The position numbers and the translations under genes are program-made. Shown here piece by piece: positions 33,450-44,856 of a stretch of DNA of 64,000 nucleotides (positions within the stretch are counted from its first letter, which is position 1; every line of letters begins with the position of its first letter). Source of the stretch: Euclidia mi (Eukaryota > Arthropoda > Insecta > Lepidoptera > Erebidae); the NCBI GenBank assembly GCA_944739405.2, contig OX123182.2, forward strand, positions 99,861,279 to 99,925,278, written 5' to 3'. The notes beneath the pieces were generated by a model, which was not told the DNA's origin, ran no database searches, and was given only the letters and a program-made list of their open reading frames with translations.

Positions 33450-33853
33450 TCCCGTGTGGTTGACGGCATAGAATACAAGTGTCACCACCCCCTATCTTCC
33501 CGTGGGTGTCGTAAGAGGCCACTAAGGGATAACACGATGCAAATACCATCTTTGCGTAGAGACGGAAAACTCGACATCAAACCCTATACGACTGCCTCGT
33601 TGGTCTCGCGGCATAAATGTGCGCGTGGGATCGGGAGGTCCCGGGTTCGATTCCTGGGTCGGGCAGTGTTATTGGGATTTTCTGTCTTGAAATTCTCAGT
33701 AGCAACACGGAGTCTGGAAATGTGCCCGGTACGGCAATAGGCTCGCCTCTTATTACGTGGGACTAAAGTATATCTGGTGAAAAGTGGGTGTAGAAATACA
33801 CCTCTGCCTACCCCTTCGGGGATAAAAGGCGTGACGATATGTATGTATGTATG
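33450..33853 (+). mobile_element. Composite SINE with perfect 13-bp TSD
   Basis: The head (CCGTGTGG, TGTCACCACCCCC, CCGTGGGTGTCGTAAGAG) is followed by a tRNA-like part (TTGGTCTCGCGG; B box GGTTCGATTCC). It ends in the shared LINE tail CTACCCCTTCGGGGATAAAA and (TATG)n. TATATCCCTTATA flanks it at 33437-33449 and 33854-33866. The exact TSD fixes the boundaries at 404 bp. Confidence 0.92.
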
Positions 33854-33866
33854 TATATCCCTTATA

Positions 33867-34346
33867 CTTGCATTGGTAGTCGACCTTATTGCATTAATAA
33901 GTTGTCCCTGAACGGGCGTAAGTAATGAATGAAATCACCAAAGTGAAGTTAGTCACATCTCTATAGTAGGGTGCAACATATAGGTGGTTACGTTTGTGCC
34001 TTCTGTCACATCAGTTTTTACGACATGGAAATGTGACTGTGTCTCGTAAATAATTAAATAATTTAGTGGTAAAATGTGATGTTTACTTGATTCAAGGTAA
34101 GTAAATGAATAATTTGGTTATTTTCCTTCAACATGGTATATAAATCCTAATCTTAACTTGTATCTATAAAGTACAATAACGTTTTGATCTCAACAGGTAG
34201 CTAAAAACGATTTTAAGGGTAGAATTTGAACAAGTGCATATTTCAGATTCTCATTTGTTTATTTTCGTATTTAGGGGCTATTGCAGTTATCTTTTGCAAA
34301 TTAGAATTATCACTTTATGCCAGAAAACATTTAGTTTATTTAAGTA
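33867..34346. other. Unassigned DNA
   Basis: No gene or repeat was recognised. Confidence 0.4.
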
Positions 34347-34989
34347 CTAGCTGTCCCGGCGAACCCTGTATCGCCTTTGAAAGGTCTTTTTGCCTATTCC
34401 TATTTTTTTTCAAACCACTTTTCCAGGAAATTCTAAACAAACTTACCAAAGCCACCAATGCTTAATCTAAAATTTCAGAGTTTACAAAGGTATACAAACA
34501 AACGAAGAATTAATTTAATATATGTACATATATGTATAGATAGATGACCCAGCAAAAACCGTCCGCCATCTTCGATTTCCCATTTGCCATCGTTGATCAC
34601 GAAATAGATGTTGTATTCGCATTCCTCATAGCTTAAAACATCGGAGAGGATACCCATATTGACTTATTTTTTTTTCATCCACCATCTTTGATTTCCCATC
34701 CGCCATGTTTGATCACGAAATAGATGTTGTATTTGGATTCGCCATCCCTTAAAACATCGGAGACGATAACCATATTGATTTTTTGAAACTTTCCCATCCG
34801 CCATCTTTGATTTCCCATCCGCCATCTTTGATCACGAAATAGATATTGGATTTGGATTCCCCATCCCTTTAAATATTGGAGACGATACCGTATCGATTTA
34901 AAAAAAAAATCAGATCCGACCGGTAGTGCCTGAGATTAGCGCATTAAAACAAACAAACAAACTCTTCCGCTTTATAATATTAGTACAGA
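34347..34989 (-). mobile_element. Complete Helitron with internal ~117-bp repeats
   Basis: Read on the minus strand it starts A|TCTGTACTAATATTATAAAG at 34989 and ends with GGGTTCGCCGGGACAGCTAG|T at 34347, so both Helitron ends are present. The middle holds three units of 116-119 bp with GATCACGAAATAGAT and CCATCTTTGATTTCCCATC. No coding capacity. The hairpin near CTAG is weaker than in other copies. Confidence 0.8.
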
Positions 34990-35129
34990 TAATAGAGCAT
35001 CGTACACTTAAAACTTCAAATTAACTAATAATTATGTAATCCGGCCAGATATTTTTTATCAAAAGAAAGAACTAATAATTTAGGTGGCAGGTACAGGTTA
35101 CTACTTTTCTAATACAGTAAGTAAGAAAC

Positions 35130-35251
35130 TTAAATATGAGTGTGAGTTTCATCAACCGATCATTATGTTATTTTAGATTATCAAGGCCACAGAAAGGGAT
35201 ATATTTAAGGGATATCAATTTCCACGCGGGCGAAGCCGCGGGCACCGCTAG
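35130..35251 (+). mobile_element. Helitron 3' end
   Basis: CGCGGGCGAAGCCGCGGGCA, then CCG and CTAG|T at 35248-35251, is a textbook hairpin and terminus. The matching 5' end was not found; the fragment sits between two other Helitron copies. Confidence 0.7.
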
Positions 35252-35329
35252 TACCTAATATTAGTAGGTATTAGCCAAGGCTGTTACAATAATTATTATT
35301 AGTTAAATTAAGTAAGAGAACCCTAAAAG

Positions 35330-35652
35330 CGAACGAAGTAATGACAGTGCATCATATTTATGTAAATGTATAATGTGACAGTCATCCTAGGACAGTACTG
35401 ACAGATATAGCACATGCGCAGCAACGCAATTATTACAGCGCATGCGTTATTACTGTCAATAGGTAGGAGGTTTGTCCCTACAAACTTCGACCCTCTCTAA
35501 AATCCCTCCCAGATTATTTATTGCATTTTATTGTATCCTATGTGTTTTTCCTGGTTTTGAGCTACCTCCCTACCAATTTTCAGGCAAATCTGTTCGGCCG
35601 TTCTTGAGTTATAAATAGTGTAACTAACACGACTTTCTTTTATATATATAGA
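35330..35652 (-). mobile_element. Helitron-like 5' part
   Basis: The minus-strand start is A|TCTATATATATAAAAGAAAG at 35652. It shares GGGAGGGATT, CGCATGCGC and GCGCATGTGCTAT with the complete copy at 25222-25820. The 3' end is unresolved. Confidence 0.65.
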
Positions 35653-36214
35653 TTATTGGGCTAAGATGTTATTAGGTGTCAAAATGTAGGTATGGAGGCC
35701 GGTGAGGGTTGTGCCATAAGGATGATAGATCTGCAATAAAGATTTATTATAATTATAAGTACAACCTAACTGAATGGTTACAGTAAATAATTTTCTTTTT
35801 GTTTTCGATGTCTATACCAGCATTAATTTTAGAAAATATGCCTTACGATCAGTACGTCAGTTAAGGGCATAGATGATGACCAAGCTAAAAATTCAGACAT
35901 TGTGGGGGACTCAGGGCCTGAGGATGATCTTCCTTTGAGTGTCATTGTATTTTCTTAAAATTGTATTCCTAAGACTAAGTTCTAAGGTTATTGCTGTTAC
36001 ATAGGCAAGAAATAGATATCCTATGAAAAGTTAGCAAATAGATATAATTGTAATTTGTCATAAGAGAACAGAGGAGTTGGTTGTGATACCTGTATTATTT
36101 TGAAGGTTTTTTTAGTTTTATGAGACAAAGTAGTCATTTTTGTATCTTAAGTACTCACTTAGTACTCACTAAGCCACTTTAATTAATAACTTAAGTTCTT
36201 TCTTAACAAAAACA
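35653..36214. other. Unassigned AT-rich DNA
   Basis: Nothing was recognised. Confidence 0.4.
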
Positions 36215-36365
36215 GTAGCAGCGCGAAGTCTGGTAATGTACCCGGTACGTCAATAGGCTCGCCCCCTATTACGTGGGACCTAAAAATTCATGGAGAAATG
36301 TGGGTATGCATTTCCTCTGCCTACCCCTTCGGGATACAGGCGTGAGACTATAAATAAAATAAAAA
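36215..36365 (+). repeat. SINE 3' module, A-rich tail
   Basis: CGCGAAGTCTGGTAATGTAC and CAATAGGCTCGCCCCC, then CTACCCCTTCGGGATACAGG and (AATAAA)n, match the body and tail of the SINE at 33.45 kb. The head is missing. Confidence 0.7.
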
Positions 36366-36743
36366 TAAAAGTTATGACTTGGTTTTATTTATGATTTTTT
36401 TCCCTAAACGGTCATGGTTTCAAATGAAACCACCAAAATTTTTCCCTAAATGGTCTTGGTTTCATATGTAACCACACCCTACAGATAAAACCGAATGAAT
36501 CAACTATTCAATATCACATTTATTCCTGTCCTTATGGTCCCCTAAACCAATCCTGCCACAAAAAAATCAAAATCAACAAAAGAAAAATTCTGCCCTATAA
36601 ACTACTTTATACAAATAGATCGAATAACATTATCCCCTGACAAAACTATTGAGATTTAGTGCGAAAAACATTCACTGATACTTATGTATCAAGTTTTCTC
36701 AATACTCATTCAAGTTTATTTAACGTGTCATACTCGCGTTCTT

Positions 36744-36976
36744 TGTCCGTGTGGTGACGGATTAAGTATACGGATTGTCACCACCCCATATCATCCCATG
36801 GGTGTCGTAAGAGAGGGAGCATATTATGCAGAAAACAGCACTGTAAGAGAAGGAAAACTTGATACAAACCCTATACTAACCCGTTTGGCCAGCGTGGTAT
36901 AGTAGGCCAATTCCTCCTTTCAAAGGAGAGGCCTTCTCCAGCAGTGGACTGTTAAAGGCTGATGATGATGATGATG
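36744..36976 (+). mobile_element. SINE with (GATGAT)n tail and perfect 12-bp TSD
   Basis: It starts TGTCCGTGTGGTGACGG, the same head as the SINE at 33.45 kb. It continues with TTGGCCAGCGTGGTATAG and CAGCAGTGGACTGTTAAAGG, and ends in (GATGAT)n. ACTCGCGTTCTT flanks it at 36732-36743 and 36977-36988. The 3' half differs completely from that of the 33.45-kb SINE. Confidence 0.9.
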
Positions 36977-37514
36977 ACTCGCGTTCTTGCTTCGACGTAT
37001 CCAACAACGTTTATCAATCGGGTCTCTAGTAGTTTTGCAGCATGAGCTGCATGCAAATCACCCAAGTACTGTTTCTAGGTTAGACCATTCGCACCGTAGT
37101 AGTTGAAGTTGCTGTTTAAATGAATGAAGAAATCTATATATGTACAGTATTAAAATAGTAAACACATACATACATAGGTAACAGTACAATACTTAAAACT
37201 TTTACTACAATAGCTGAATTTTTCTCTTCAATCTCGCGGTAGTACCAAAAATAGATACAAAACGAAAATTAAATATGAATATATCGCTCCTTGAATACAA
37301 AAGGGCCACAATTAAAAAAAATATGAAAATCGTTTTATTGCAAAAATGACACCTGAACCGACTATATTTTATAGTGAAAAAAAACTCCCATCATTTTTGC
37401 TTATATTATGGCTGCACTGACCTACCACCATTTTTGCATTAGCTCACTTTGACAGGTAATGTCAGTGCAAAACCGCCATTTTGTTAGTTGCGCCCGGAGA
37501 TTCAACGCAAACGC

Positions 37515-37870
37515 ACGTCAGTTGCGTGAAAAAGTGCCACAATCCAAAATACGTCTGTGTTGGATTCAAAATTTCAGGTAAGTGTGATTATATTTTACAA
37601 TACAAAAGTGCCATATTTTGGAAAACGTCCGTTTTGCATTCTAACATTAGGATTTGTAACCATATTTTGTTATACAAAAGTGCCATATTTTTGAAAACGT
37701 CCGTTTTGCATTCTATCATTAGTATTTGTTATTATATTTTGTAATACAAAATTGCCATATTTGAAATGCGTCCTTTTTGTAATCCAATATTACTTAAGTA
37801 TAATTATTTTTTATAATACAACAGTAGCATATTTTGAAATACGTCCCGTTTGCATTAAATTATAGTGAAA
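37515..37870 (+). repeat. 72-bp tandem repeat, ~5 units, in frame
   Basis: Repeated ATACAAAAGTGCCATATTTT, then AAACGTCCGTTTTGCATTC, at about 72-nt steps (37590, 37662, 37734, 37805), with a diverged unit before the first. Because 72 is a multiple of 3, the 37481-37744 frame encodes a 24-residue repeat (YKSAIFxKTSVLHS). I consider this a by-product and not a selected protein. Confidence 0.8.
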
Positions 37871-38226
37871 TAAATAATTATTTTTAGCGTGCTAGAATGG
37901 GAAGGCCAGAAATATGGCCGTTTTGCATGATAATAATTTTAGTTTTCGTTACCATTTTAAAAATAAAAATTACCATTTTGATGTTAATTTTGTTCTATTT
38001 TTATTACTTCAGTGATTTTTACATAAAAATCATACAAATGTATTTATTTGTTAAAAAAATAAATAAATTGAAGCCCTGTCCCTGTAGCTTTCGTCACTTA
38101 TTTAAAGTTTTTTAAATAATATCAGTGAGTGTTTATAGGGACCTCTAATAATATGGGTAAATGTTGAAAATATATTCGTAAATGTGTAAAGATATTCGTA
38201 AATGGTGAAAAATATGTGATTAAGAT

Positions 38227-39307
38227 TAGGGGTCGCAAACCGGGATTCCGAATTTCGAAAATAACGGGCCAAATGTTGGACATTTTAATACCGGTTTTTA
38301 TTTCACAAAAACCGGGATATTCGGTATTTTTGGTATTAGAAAATAAATACAACACAAATAGAAAAAGAACCATCTAAATAGAAATTAACAGATTATTTTA
38401 CAAGTACTTTTCAGTTGTTTTATTACTTCAAATGACCAAAGACATCTGGCGCAATCAGGCCAGAAATGGCCTACATCATCAAATTCGATTAAAATATTGT
38501 GAAGAAGCATGGTGAAATTGTAAAATTATCTTTAATAAACCAACTTTAAAAACTAAATAATGATGGAGTTAAGGTCTCGGTGACTAGATGGAATAGTTCA
38601 AGTAATCGACGTTTTATGAATGTCGATGTGCATCGTTCGTCAATTTTGTCAATCTCGGCCTTGTAAGAGTTATTTGGAGTATGCCAGCCAGAACTTGCTT
38701 GCAGTTGCTGGAGAAAAGATTGTTAGCACTCGAATTATACCTGAGACACAACGTAAGTTGTACCACAACTGACGGTGCTTCTGTAATGGTAGCCTTTGGC
38801 CGTGATGCATAGACACTCCATCAACAGTACCTTGCCCTACTAGATGTCTTGTACAAAATAAAGAAAATTGCCAATCTCGGATAATTGAAACTGAAGTCGA
38901 TGAGAATAATGACACCTTTGCTTCCGATGATTATGATGAAAATGATAATTATGGTTTTCTGGTAACTGAAGAACCTGAATTGTTGTAGGTAATTGTAATT
39001 GTAGAACTAATCAAAACAACGAATTTAATTTCAAAGAATTAATAGAAAAAGTCCGTAAAATTGTGAAGTTTTTAGAAAGTTGTCAACAAAAAAATATGTA
39101 AACGAGGAAATGATTAGTGAAATTAATTTGATTTTAGGAAATATAATCATTTACTTACTATTCCTCCGGAATTGTACTTTATTAAACTAAATGTACCAAC
39201 TTTATCTTAATCTCAGAAATATCGAAAATACCGGAATACCGGTATTTGTCGGGGGCCAGTACCGAAAATACCGGTTTTGCTTAAATGATTCGGTATTCCG
39301 ACCCCTA
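38227..39307 (+). pseudogene. hAT-family transposon, degenerate transposase
   Basis: The ends TAGGGGTCG and CGACCCCTA are hAT-type TIRs, with repeated ACCGG/CGGTATTTT words beside them. The 8-bp flanks agree only in part (ATTAAGAT vs ATGCATAT), so the TSD is unproven. Transposase remnants on the plus strand are TTTDGASVMVAFGRD (38762-38808), a DVLYKIKKIAN piece and an acidic DENNDTFASDDYDENDN piece (about 38900-38950). These are typical of BED-zinc-finger hAT transposases. Stops and shifts abound; the N- and C-termini are gone. Confidence 0.7.
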
Positions 39308-40892
39308 ATGCATATGCCCCATATTTTCTGTGAATTTGAATGTTAAATATGAGGTGGTAGCTTAAATTTGTTAAATATAATTAAGGTGTTATTCCTAGCA
39401 AATTAGTATTGAAAATGTCATATTAAGGATTGTTATGTATTTGATTGTGTGTATGTTTTAGTGTATGTATGTATTTATTTAATTTATTTATTTATTCATA
39501 AGCACACCAACAGTTTAATCACTAGATGTAATACAAGAATATTGTATGGTATTGTGTGTATGTACTAAGGACTTTATAATATATGTATAGAATTGTGTGT
39601 ATTTTATGTTTTTTAGTTATAAAACGTTAAAGATGTTTTTTTTACAGATTGACAAAATGAATAGAACACGAAAAATGTTGAATAAGGCAACCTCCGTTCA
39701 AGAATCGGAAAAAGTACAAGCATTACCTGGCCACAATATTTTTCTTCAAGACTTCTTACGAAACTGAAGAGTTTACCTCGGTAGCCACGCTGACAAAAAG
39801 AAGGTCTGCTAATCCTATAGTGCCAAACAACTGTGCAAACAAAAACTTAAAATAACTGAAACTAAAAAACAGGGTATTCCTAAACTTATTGAGAAAAATA
39901 TCATTCCTAAGTATTTAAAAGCTTTTACAAAAATTTGTAATTTTAATAATAGATACCTAATTGTGATAATATTTAGAATAGTTAATTTTAAAAGTTCCTT
40001 TTGATAATAAATACGTATAAATTTCATACAAACATTTACATAACAAGAATAAATAACGATTATAAATTATTGTAACTTAAAATAGTTTACGTAAAAAGTG
40101 CCTTAAATTGTTTATAACTGTGATTTTGTAAGACTTCTTAGATTGTTATTGTGCAATAGTATTATTACACATAAGCTATAATATTTTGCTACTGAATAAT
40201 GTGCTTTTAGAACTGATCTCGTATTTTGTTTTGTTTAAATTATTAATGTTAAAGAGAGACAAATTAGTGTCGTCAGTTGATTATTTTTTGAGTTTTTAGA
40301 GAATTTATTAATGAATATGGTTATTTTATGTATATTTTGATAATGATTATTACAGTTTTATCTCTTGTTTTTTCTATTATTCTTACAAATATAATTGTTT
40401 TAGAGAGATGTTTTATTTTACTGAATAATAGTTACGTACAAAGTTGATCTCAATTAAATTACTTAATAATAAGTTAAGATTTTTTAGTTTAGATTTTTTA
40501 ATACAATGTTTTCCTGGTGTCCATTCACTTATGTTTTTACTTAGTAATAAGATAAAACTTTTTGGTACGGTTTTTTACCAAAAAGGTACAAAAAACCATT
40601 TTTATTTGTAAAACTGTGTTGAATTCTTGACATATTTTTATAATATTGGTTCAAATTTTGAATGCAAAAGGGACTTTTATGTTTTTTTTTCTTAATAGGT
40701 AACAGCTATTACAAAGTTTATATTGTAGATAGATAGAGCTAAAAAATACGCATCTAATGATATATTAACATCTTATATTTAATTATTAAATATATGAAAT
40801 ATTATAAAAAAACAGTTTCAAAAATTTGTTTTGGCTCTCCTGTAAAATTTATGGATTTCGATTTGTGTCCCTTTTGTATTCAAGGAGCGATA

Positions 40893-41340
40893 TTATTTTC
40901 CCATTATGTAGTAAGTTTTACATAAAATGCCTGTTGAATGCATACGAAGATTAGCCAAAACCCGTCTGAATTACTGATGGCCTGGGCCCACGTCGAATGT
41001 TATTAGCTCCGCTGGCATTGTACAACATTCGCTGAATTATTACAACGTCACATGCAGTCGGCCTTAAAAATGTACCAACTTAGAACGGACTGCGTTTTTA
41101 ATGGGGCTCCGTTTGATATTAAGCCGAAGTGACATTTGTTGCTTGTGTTTTTTTTGGAAGTGGATGCTTTGAGTTTGACAAATACGTTGACTAGTAGGAA
41201 AGGGTCTTCAATTTAAAGGAATGCATGCGCATAAATTATTTACGATGATATTCATAAAAAAGTAGTAATTTTGGGGTTGATTCGCACACCGAAGGTTTTG
41301 TAATAATACTATTTTCGTTTATCACATGGTACCTATTTCT
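40893..41340. other. Unassigned DNA
   Basis: No gene or known element was recognised. Confidence 0.4.
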
Positions 41341-41354
41341 AAAGCCCTATATAA

Positions 41355-41490
41355 TATATATATATACTGTCCCACTGATGGGCACGGGCTTCTTCGCACT
41401 ATGAGAAGGGTAAGTCCACCACGCTGGCCAAGTGCGGGTTGGCAGACTTTACATGTCTTGCGAGAAAATTATGGAGAACCCTGAGACAAC
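41355..41490 (+). repeat. Retroposon fragment
   Basis: ACTGTCCCACTGATGGGCAC, CCACGCTGGCCAAGTGCGGG and TTGGCAGACTTTACATGTC form a frequent lepidopteran retroposon segment. A diverged relative with TTTTCCTCACGATGTC lies at 62.85-63.03 kb. Confidence 0.5.
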
Positions 41491-41778
41491 ATGATTAGAA
41501 TGTTAGAATGAATTAAGTAAGTACCTACTTACCCATCTTATTATCAGAGGAAGCACTAGTCTGTTTGTGCCTATGTATACACACATTTGTATTTTTTTTT
41601 GTGTACTCTATTTTTGCAGCGATCGATGTAATCGATGTTGTCCGGTAATGGTGATATTAATATTGTGTCATGATTATGACATATGCGGCTTGAATTATTA
41701 GCTACAGATTACAATTATTACATAACCTTTGTTTGTTTGGCGCGCGGAAGATAGTATTAATATAGAACCACTGTTTTT

Positions 41779-42070
41779 ACATAACATAACATAACATATC
41801 TTCACGCCTTTTATCCCCGAAGGGGTAGGCAGAGGTGTATTACACACCCACACTTCGCCAGATATGTTTCGGTCCCAATGTAATAGGGGGCGAGCCTATT
41901 GCCATCTACCGGACACATTATTAAGCGAGCGATAATTAACATTTTTAATACACACATAACTTCGAAAAGTCAGAGGTGTGTGCCCGAGGTACCTGGGGAT
42001 CGAACCCGAGACCATCGTCTCGGCAGTCCGTTACGTAAACCACTGGGCTACCGCCGCTTTTTTTTTATGT
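41779..42070 (-). mobile_element. tRNA-headed SINE with 9-bp TSD
   Basis: On the minus strand the A box is TAGCCCAGTGG and the B box GGTTCGATCCC. The body GGCAATAGGCTCGCCCCC is followed by the shared tail CTACCCCTTCGGGGATAAAA and (TATGT)n. ACTGTTTTT occurs at 41770-41778 and 42071-42079. It is a second head type on the common tail. It lacks tRNA acceptor pairing, so it is not a tRNA gene. Confidence 0.85.
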
Positions 42071-42339
42071 ACTGTTTTTGTCTGTATGTACATCTCGCTC
42101 TAAGGCGTTGCCGTTGTCTCATTTCAACATTATTATTGCTTATTACAATTCAGGATGCAATTTATTTAGAGCGGCACGCGTTATGAGCCGGACCCGTAAT
42201 GACAGCTTTTATCAAATTAAACTTTAAAGTATGTTTATAATTATGTAACTTAATCGTATTTTCGACGTTTGTTTTTGTCATCGATTACGTAACGTGATCG
42301 TGTATCTGTCATTTCTGTTGCGGGTCCATATTGGCTTAT

Positions 42340-42720
42340 CTAAAGTTCTTTACCCGAAATTGTTCTTCCTAATAATTTGTAATCCGAATAATCACTATTC
42401 CTAAAATGTTTCATCCTAAAGTTTTCATTCATAATATTTGTAGTGCAACCGGCGATGTTCATAACACTCATGTTTCCAAAAAATGTTATTAATAATAACA
42501 TTAATATAAATATATTTAAACTCTTACTGTTTTTTATCATAACGCTTTTATTCCTAAACATAATTATCATAATATTATTTTCACTCATACTCAGAAAGAA
42601 ACATCTAAGATAATTATGTCTTAAAAACCAACTGTTAAGAATGAGTAAATGTCGTTTCACTGATTTTTGTCTTAAATGAGTGAAATTCAGGTCAGAGTGC
42701 CGTCCTGGGGGCACTATGAA
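42340..42720. repeat. Degenerate array with ~16-nt beat (locus 1)
   Basis: Words of the type ATTCCTAAAATGTTT, CATCCTAAAGTTTTC, ATTCATAATATTTGT and ATTCCTAAACATAATTA recur every 14-17 nt. A 124-codon open frame on the minus strand follows from the absence of stops in the words; I do not call it a gene. Confidence 0.55.
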
Positions 42721-42743
42721 AAAAATACTTGGAAAAATTTCGC

Positions 42744-42836
42744 GACCAATTTCGAGGTAGCGCTCGCCGGCCGCTGCCGCGGCACCGCTCGCTTCGCTCG
42801 CCTCGCGCGTAGTTGGTCACGGTTCTAAGCTAACCT
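42744..42836. repeat. GC-rich motif block
   Basis: CGCCGGCCGCTGCCGCGGC, then CGCTCGCTTCGCTCGCCTCG, between ACCAA and TTGGT. It stands out from an AT-rich surrounding and recurs at 44797-44846. Confidence 0.7.
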
Positions 42837-43104
42837 ATCGATCCCTTCCACACCGTTTTTACGACAAACGGTAAGTCGGAAACAAAAAACACCACCACAC
42901 TTTTAGCCTTATATTTAGGTGTTTTACATGATAGAATCGAGAAAATAAACAATTTGCAAAAATAACACTTCTTTGGCTAAATTTTTTTAAGTCCTAGCGC
43001 CGTAGCGCCTCCAAGGCTACACTTCAACCGAAATTCATAAAACACAACTCATTCACGGTTATGTTTATGACCTGGGAGTTTATACCGCAGTTTTTTTGGT
43101 ACTA

Positions 43105-43759
43105 ACATCGTTTTAAATGATGATGTACTGAAAACATCTAATTCTACGTTGTTTCTAGGAATAACACTTGATTCGAAGTTGCAATGGGGCGCACACATTA
43201 CATATCTGTCAGTGAAACTTAGTTCGGCTGCTTATGCCATTAAGAAGGTGCGTAGTTTAACAGATGTTGATACGGCTAGACTGGTATATTTTGGCTATAT
43301 TCATAGTGTTATGTCATGTAGCATATTACTATGGGGTAGAGCTGCTGATATCGAAAGTATTTTTATATTGCAAAAAAGAGTAGTTCGGGCCATTTACCAA
43401 TTACGAACAAGAGTTTCGCTCAAGGAAAGATTTAAGGAAATCGGTATTTTAACTGTAGCGTCTCAGTATATTTATGCCAGTGTTTTGCATGTGCGTAAAA
43501 ATATAAATTCATATTCAAAGAATAGTGATATTCACTCTATTAATACTAGAAATAGACATAAATTATTTGTTCCGTATTTCCGTTTGTGTAAAACTCATAA
43601 TTCTTTTATAGGACTTAGTTTACGTATCTACAACAAGATACCGATATGTATTTTGGATTTGCCGTTTAGCGCATTTAAGACAAAGATTAAAAATAGCCTA
43701 ATGCAAAAGGCTTATTACAATTTAAATGATTACCTTAATGACAAATGCGCTTGGAAATA
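43105..43759 (+). pseudogene. LINE ORF2 C-terminal fragment, same family as 1-2272
   Basis: The frame 43149-43760 reads FLGITLDSKLQWGAHI, then SSAAYAIKK, DTARLVYFGYIHSVMSC and RVSLKERFKEIGILTVASQ, co-linear with the C-terminus of the first LINE in this window. The frame can be read back to about 43105 (NIVLNDDVLK). The stop is natural. EN and RT are absent by 5' truncation. The remaining part is uninterrupted, so it is younger than the copy at 1-2272. Its 3' UTR ends near 43870. Confidence 0.82.
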
Positions 43760-43870
43760 ATCTGTTTCAGTATTCACATAATTATTAGGTAAATAGGTAG
43801 ATAATATTAAAATTTTCATGACATGTAATTAATTAAATAAAATATGATTCTGTTCGAAATAAAATAACAT

Positions 43871-44555
43871 AAATGATGTTTTTTGGAATCGCCACCAAAT
43901 CATTAAATGTCTTTCATGTCGTTAGATATGATTTATTTATTATGTTTAATTTTATTATCTTGTACTCAATCAGTAGGATCTGTGATTGTATTTCAAAAGG
44001 TATCATGTCAATTAAATATGGGTACTACATTTGCATTTCTTCACGCGTTTCACAAATTTATCCTAATATTAATGATCTGGAAAATGGCGGTAATTCGCGT
44101 TCATGGTTAGTATACCAACAGATTATTAATTTTATTACTGCCGGTTCGTATACCGTTGTCGTCATGCTCACTAAAATGTCATTTATTGTGGTGGCGTCGT
44201 GTGTCGGGTCATCCCTGTCCCTCTGATATGGCAAGAGGGATGATGGCTGGCACATGCGTCATACTCGTGAACTGGTGCTACTTGCGATGGCTGGTCGAGG
44301 GCGGTCTTATGGGCTGGTATAATTTTGTTTTTGATATTTAACTTCATAATTTCCATCATGGTTCTGAACATTTGCGCCGATTGCCTGCATTGTTAGGTGC
44401 ATAATGTAAGTGGATGCTCCTGTTTCACCATGTCAATGTTCAGAAGGCTAACTAAATGAACATCAAAATTTAACTTGATTATGCTTGAGTATTATGTACA
44501 GTAAATATATACAAGTAACATAGAAGGTATAACAGTTGCAGCACTTTACAAAAGT
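43871..44555. other. Unassigned DNA
   Basis: Overlapping short frames show no recognisable protein. No repeat was identified. Confidence 0.4.
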
Positions 44556-44559
44556 TTAA

Positions 44560-44764
44560 TTGTTATGTATTATTAAAAACCTGGCGATGAAAAAGAGTGA
44601 CCGTGAGTTTTATTGCCCGTTCTTTCTCATGGTTCTACGCCCTTGCTTTGCGAACGTGGCAGTAAATGTAAATGTAGAAGCATACAGTAATAATGTTTTA
44701 AATTTGACGTTCATAAGTGTCACTTTGTGATCAAAATGAATAAAGGATTTTGAGTTTGAGTTTG
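44560..44764 (+). repeat. LINE 3' end with (TTTGAG)n tail
   Basis: CTGGCGATGAAAAAGAGTGACC, TTTGACGTTCATAAGTG and GAATAAAGGATTTTGAG followed by TTTGAG units match a common insect CR1/Jockey-type 3' UTR. Confidence 0.6.
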
Positions 44765-44796
44765 AACAATAACTATATGATTCGGCTCTGGCACTT

Positions 44797-44846
44797 CGCC
44801 GGCCGCTGCCGCGGCACGCCCGCTCCGCTCGCTCGGCTCGTGCGTT
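44797..44846. repeat. GC-rich motif block, second copy
   Basis: CGCCGGCCGCTGCCGCGGCA, then CGCTCGCTCGGCTCGTGCG, nearly the same block as at 42744-42836. Confidence 0.7.
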
Positions 44847-44856
44847 GTGGCACAGA

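Larger units (their letters stand above)
37284..40890. mobile_element. TA-flanked 3.6-kb TIR element, unclassified
   Basis: TA|TCGCTCCTTGAATACAAAAG at the left is mirrored at the right (40861-40892) with about 29 matching bases. The interior contains many AATACAAAAG, AAAGTGCCA and TTTTGCATTC words close to the TIR sequence, including the tandem array at 37515-37870. A hAT element (38227-39307) is nested inside. No transposase of its own was recognised. Confidence 0.7.

Noticed and set aside
37481..37744. 87-codon frame with a 24-residue repeat
   Set aside because: Explained by the 72-bp tandem array; the later units lose the frame.
37515..37870. CRISPR array
   Set aside because: Direct head-to-tail tandem repeat without unique spacers, in an insect genome.
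41985..42060. tRNA gene
   Set aside because: A and B boxes are present, but the acceptor stem does not pair and the segment is the head of a SINE with TSD and tail.
42340..42714. 124-codon minus-strand frame
   Set aside because: Composed of the ~16-nt-beat words; no protein motif.
44156..44371. Overlapping 60-codon frames near 44.2 kb
   Set aside because: Short, on both strands, no similarity to any family I know.
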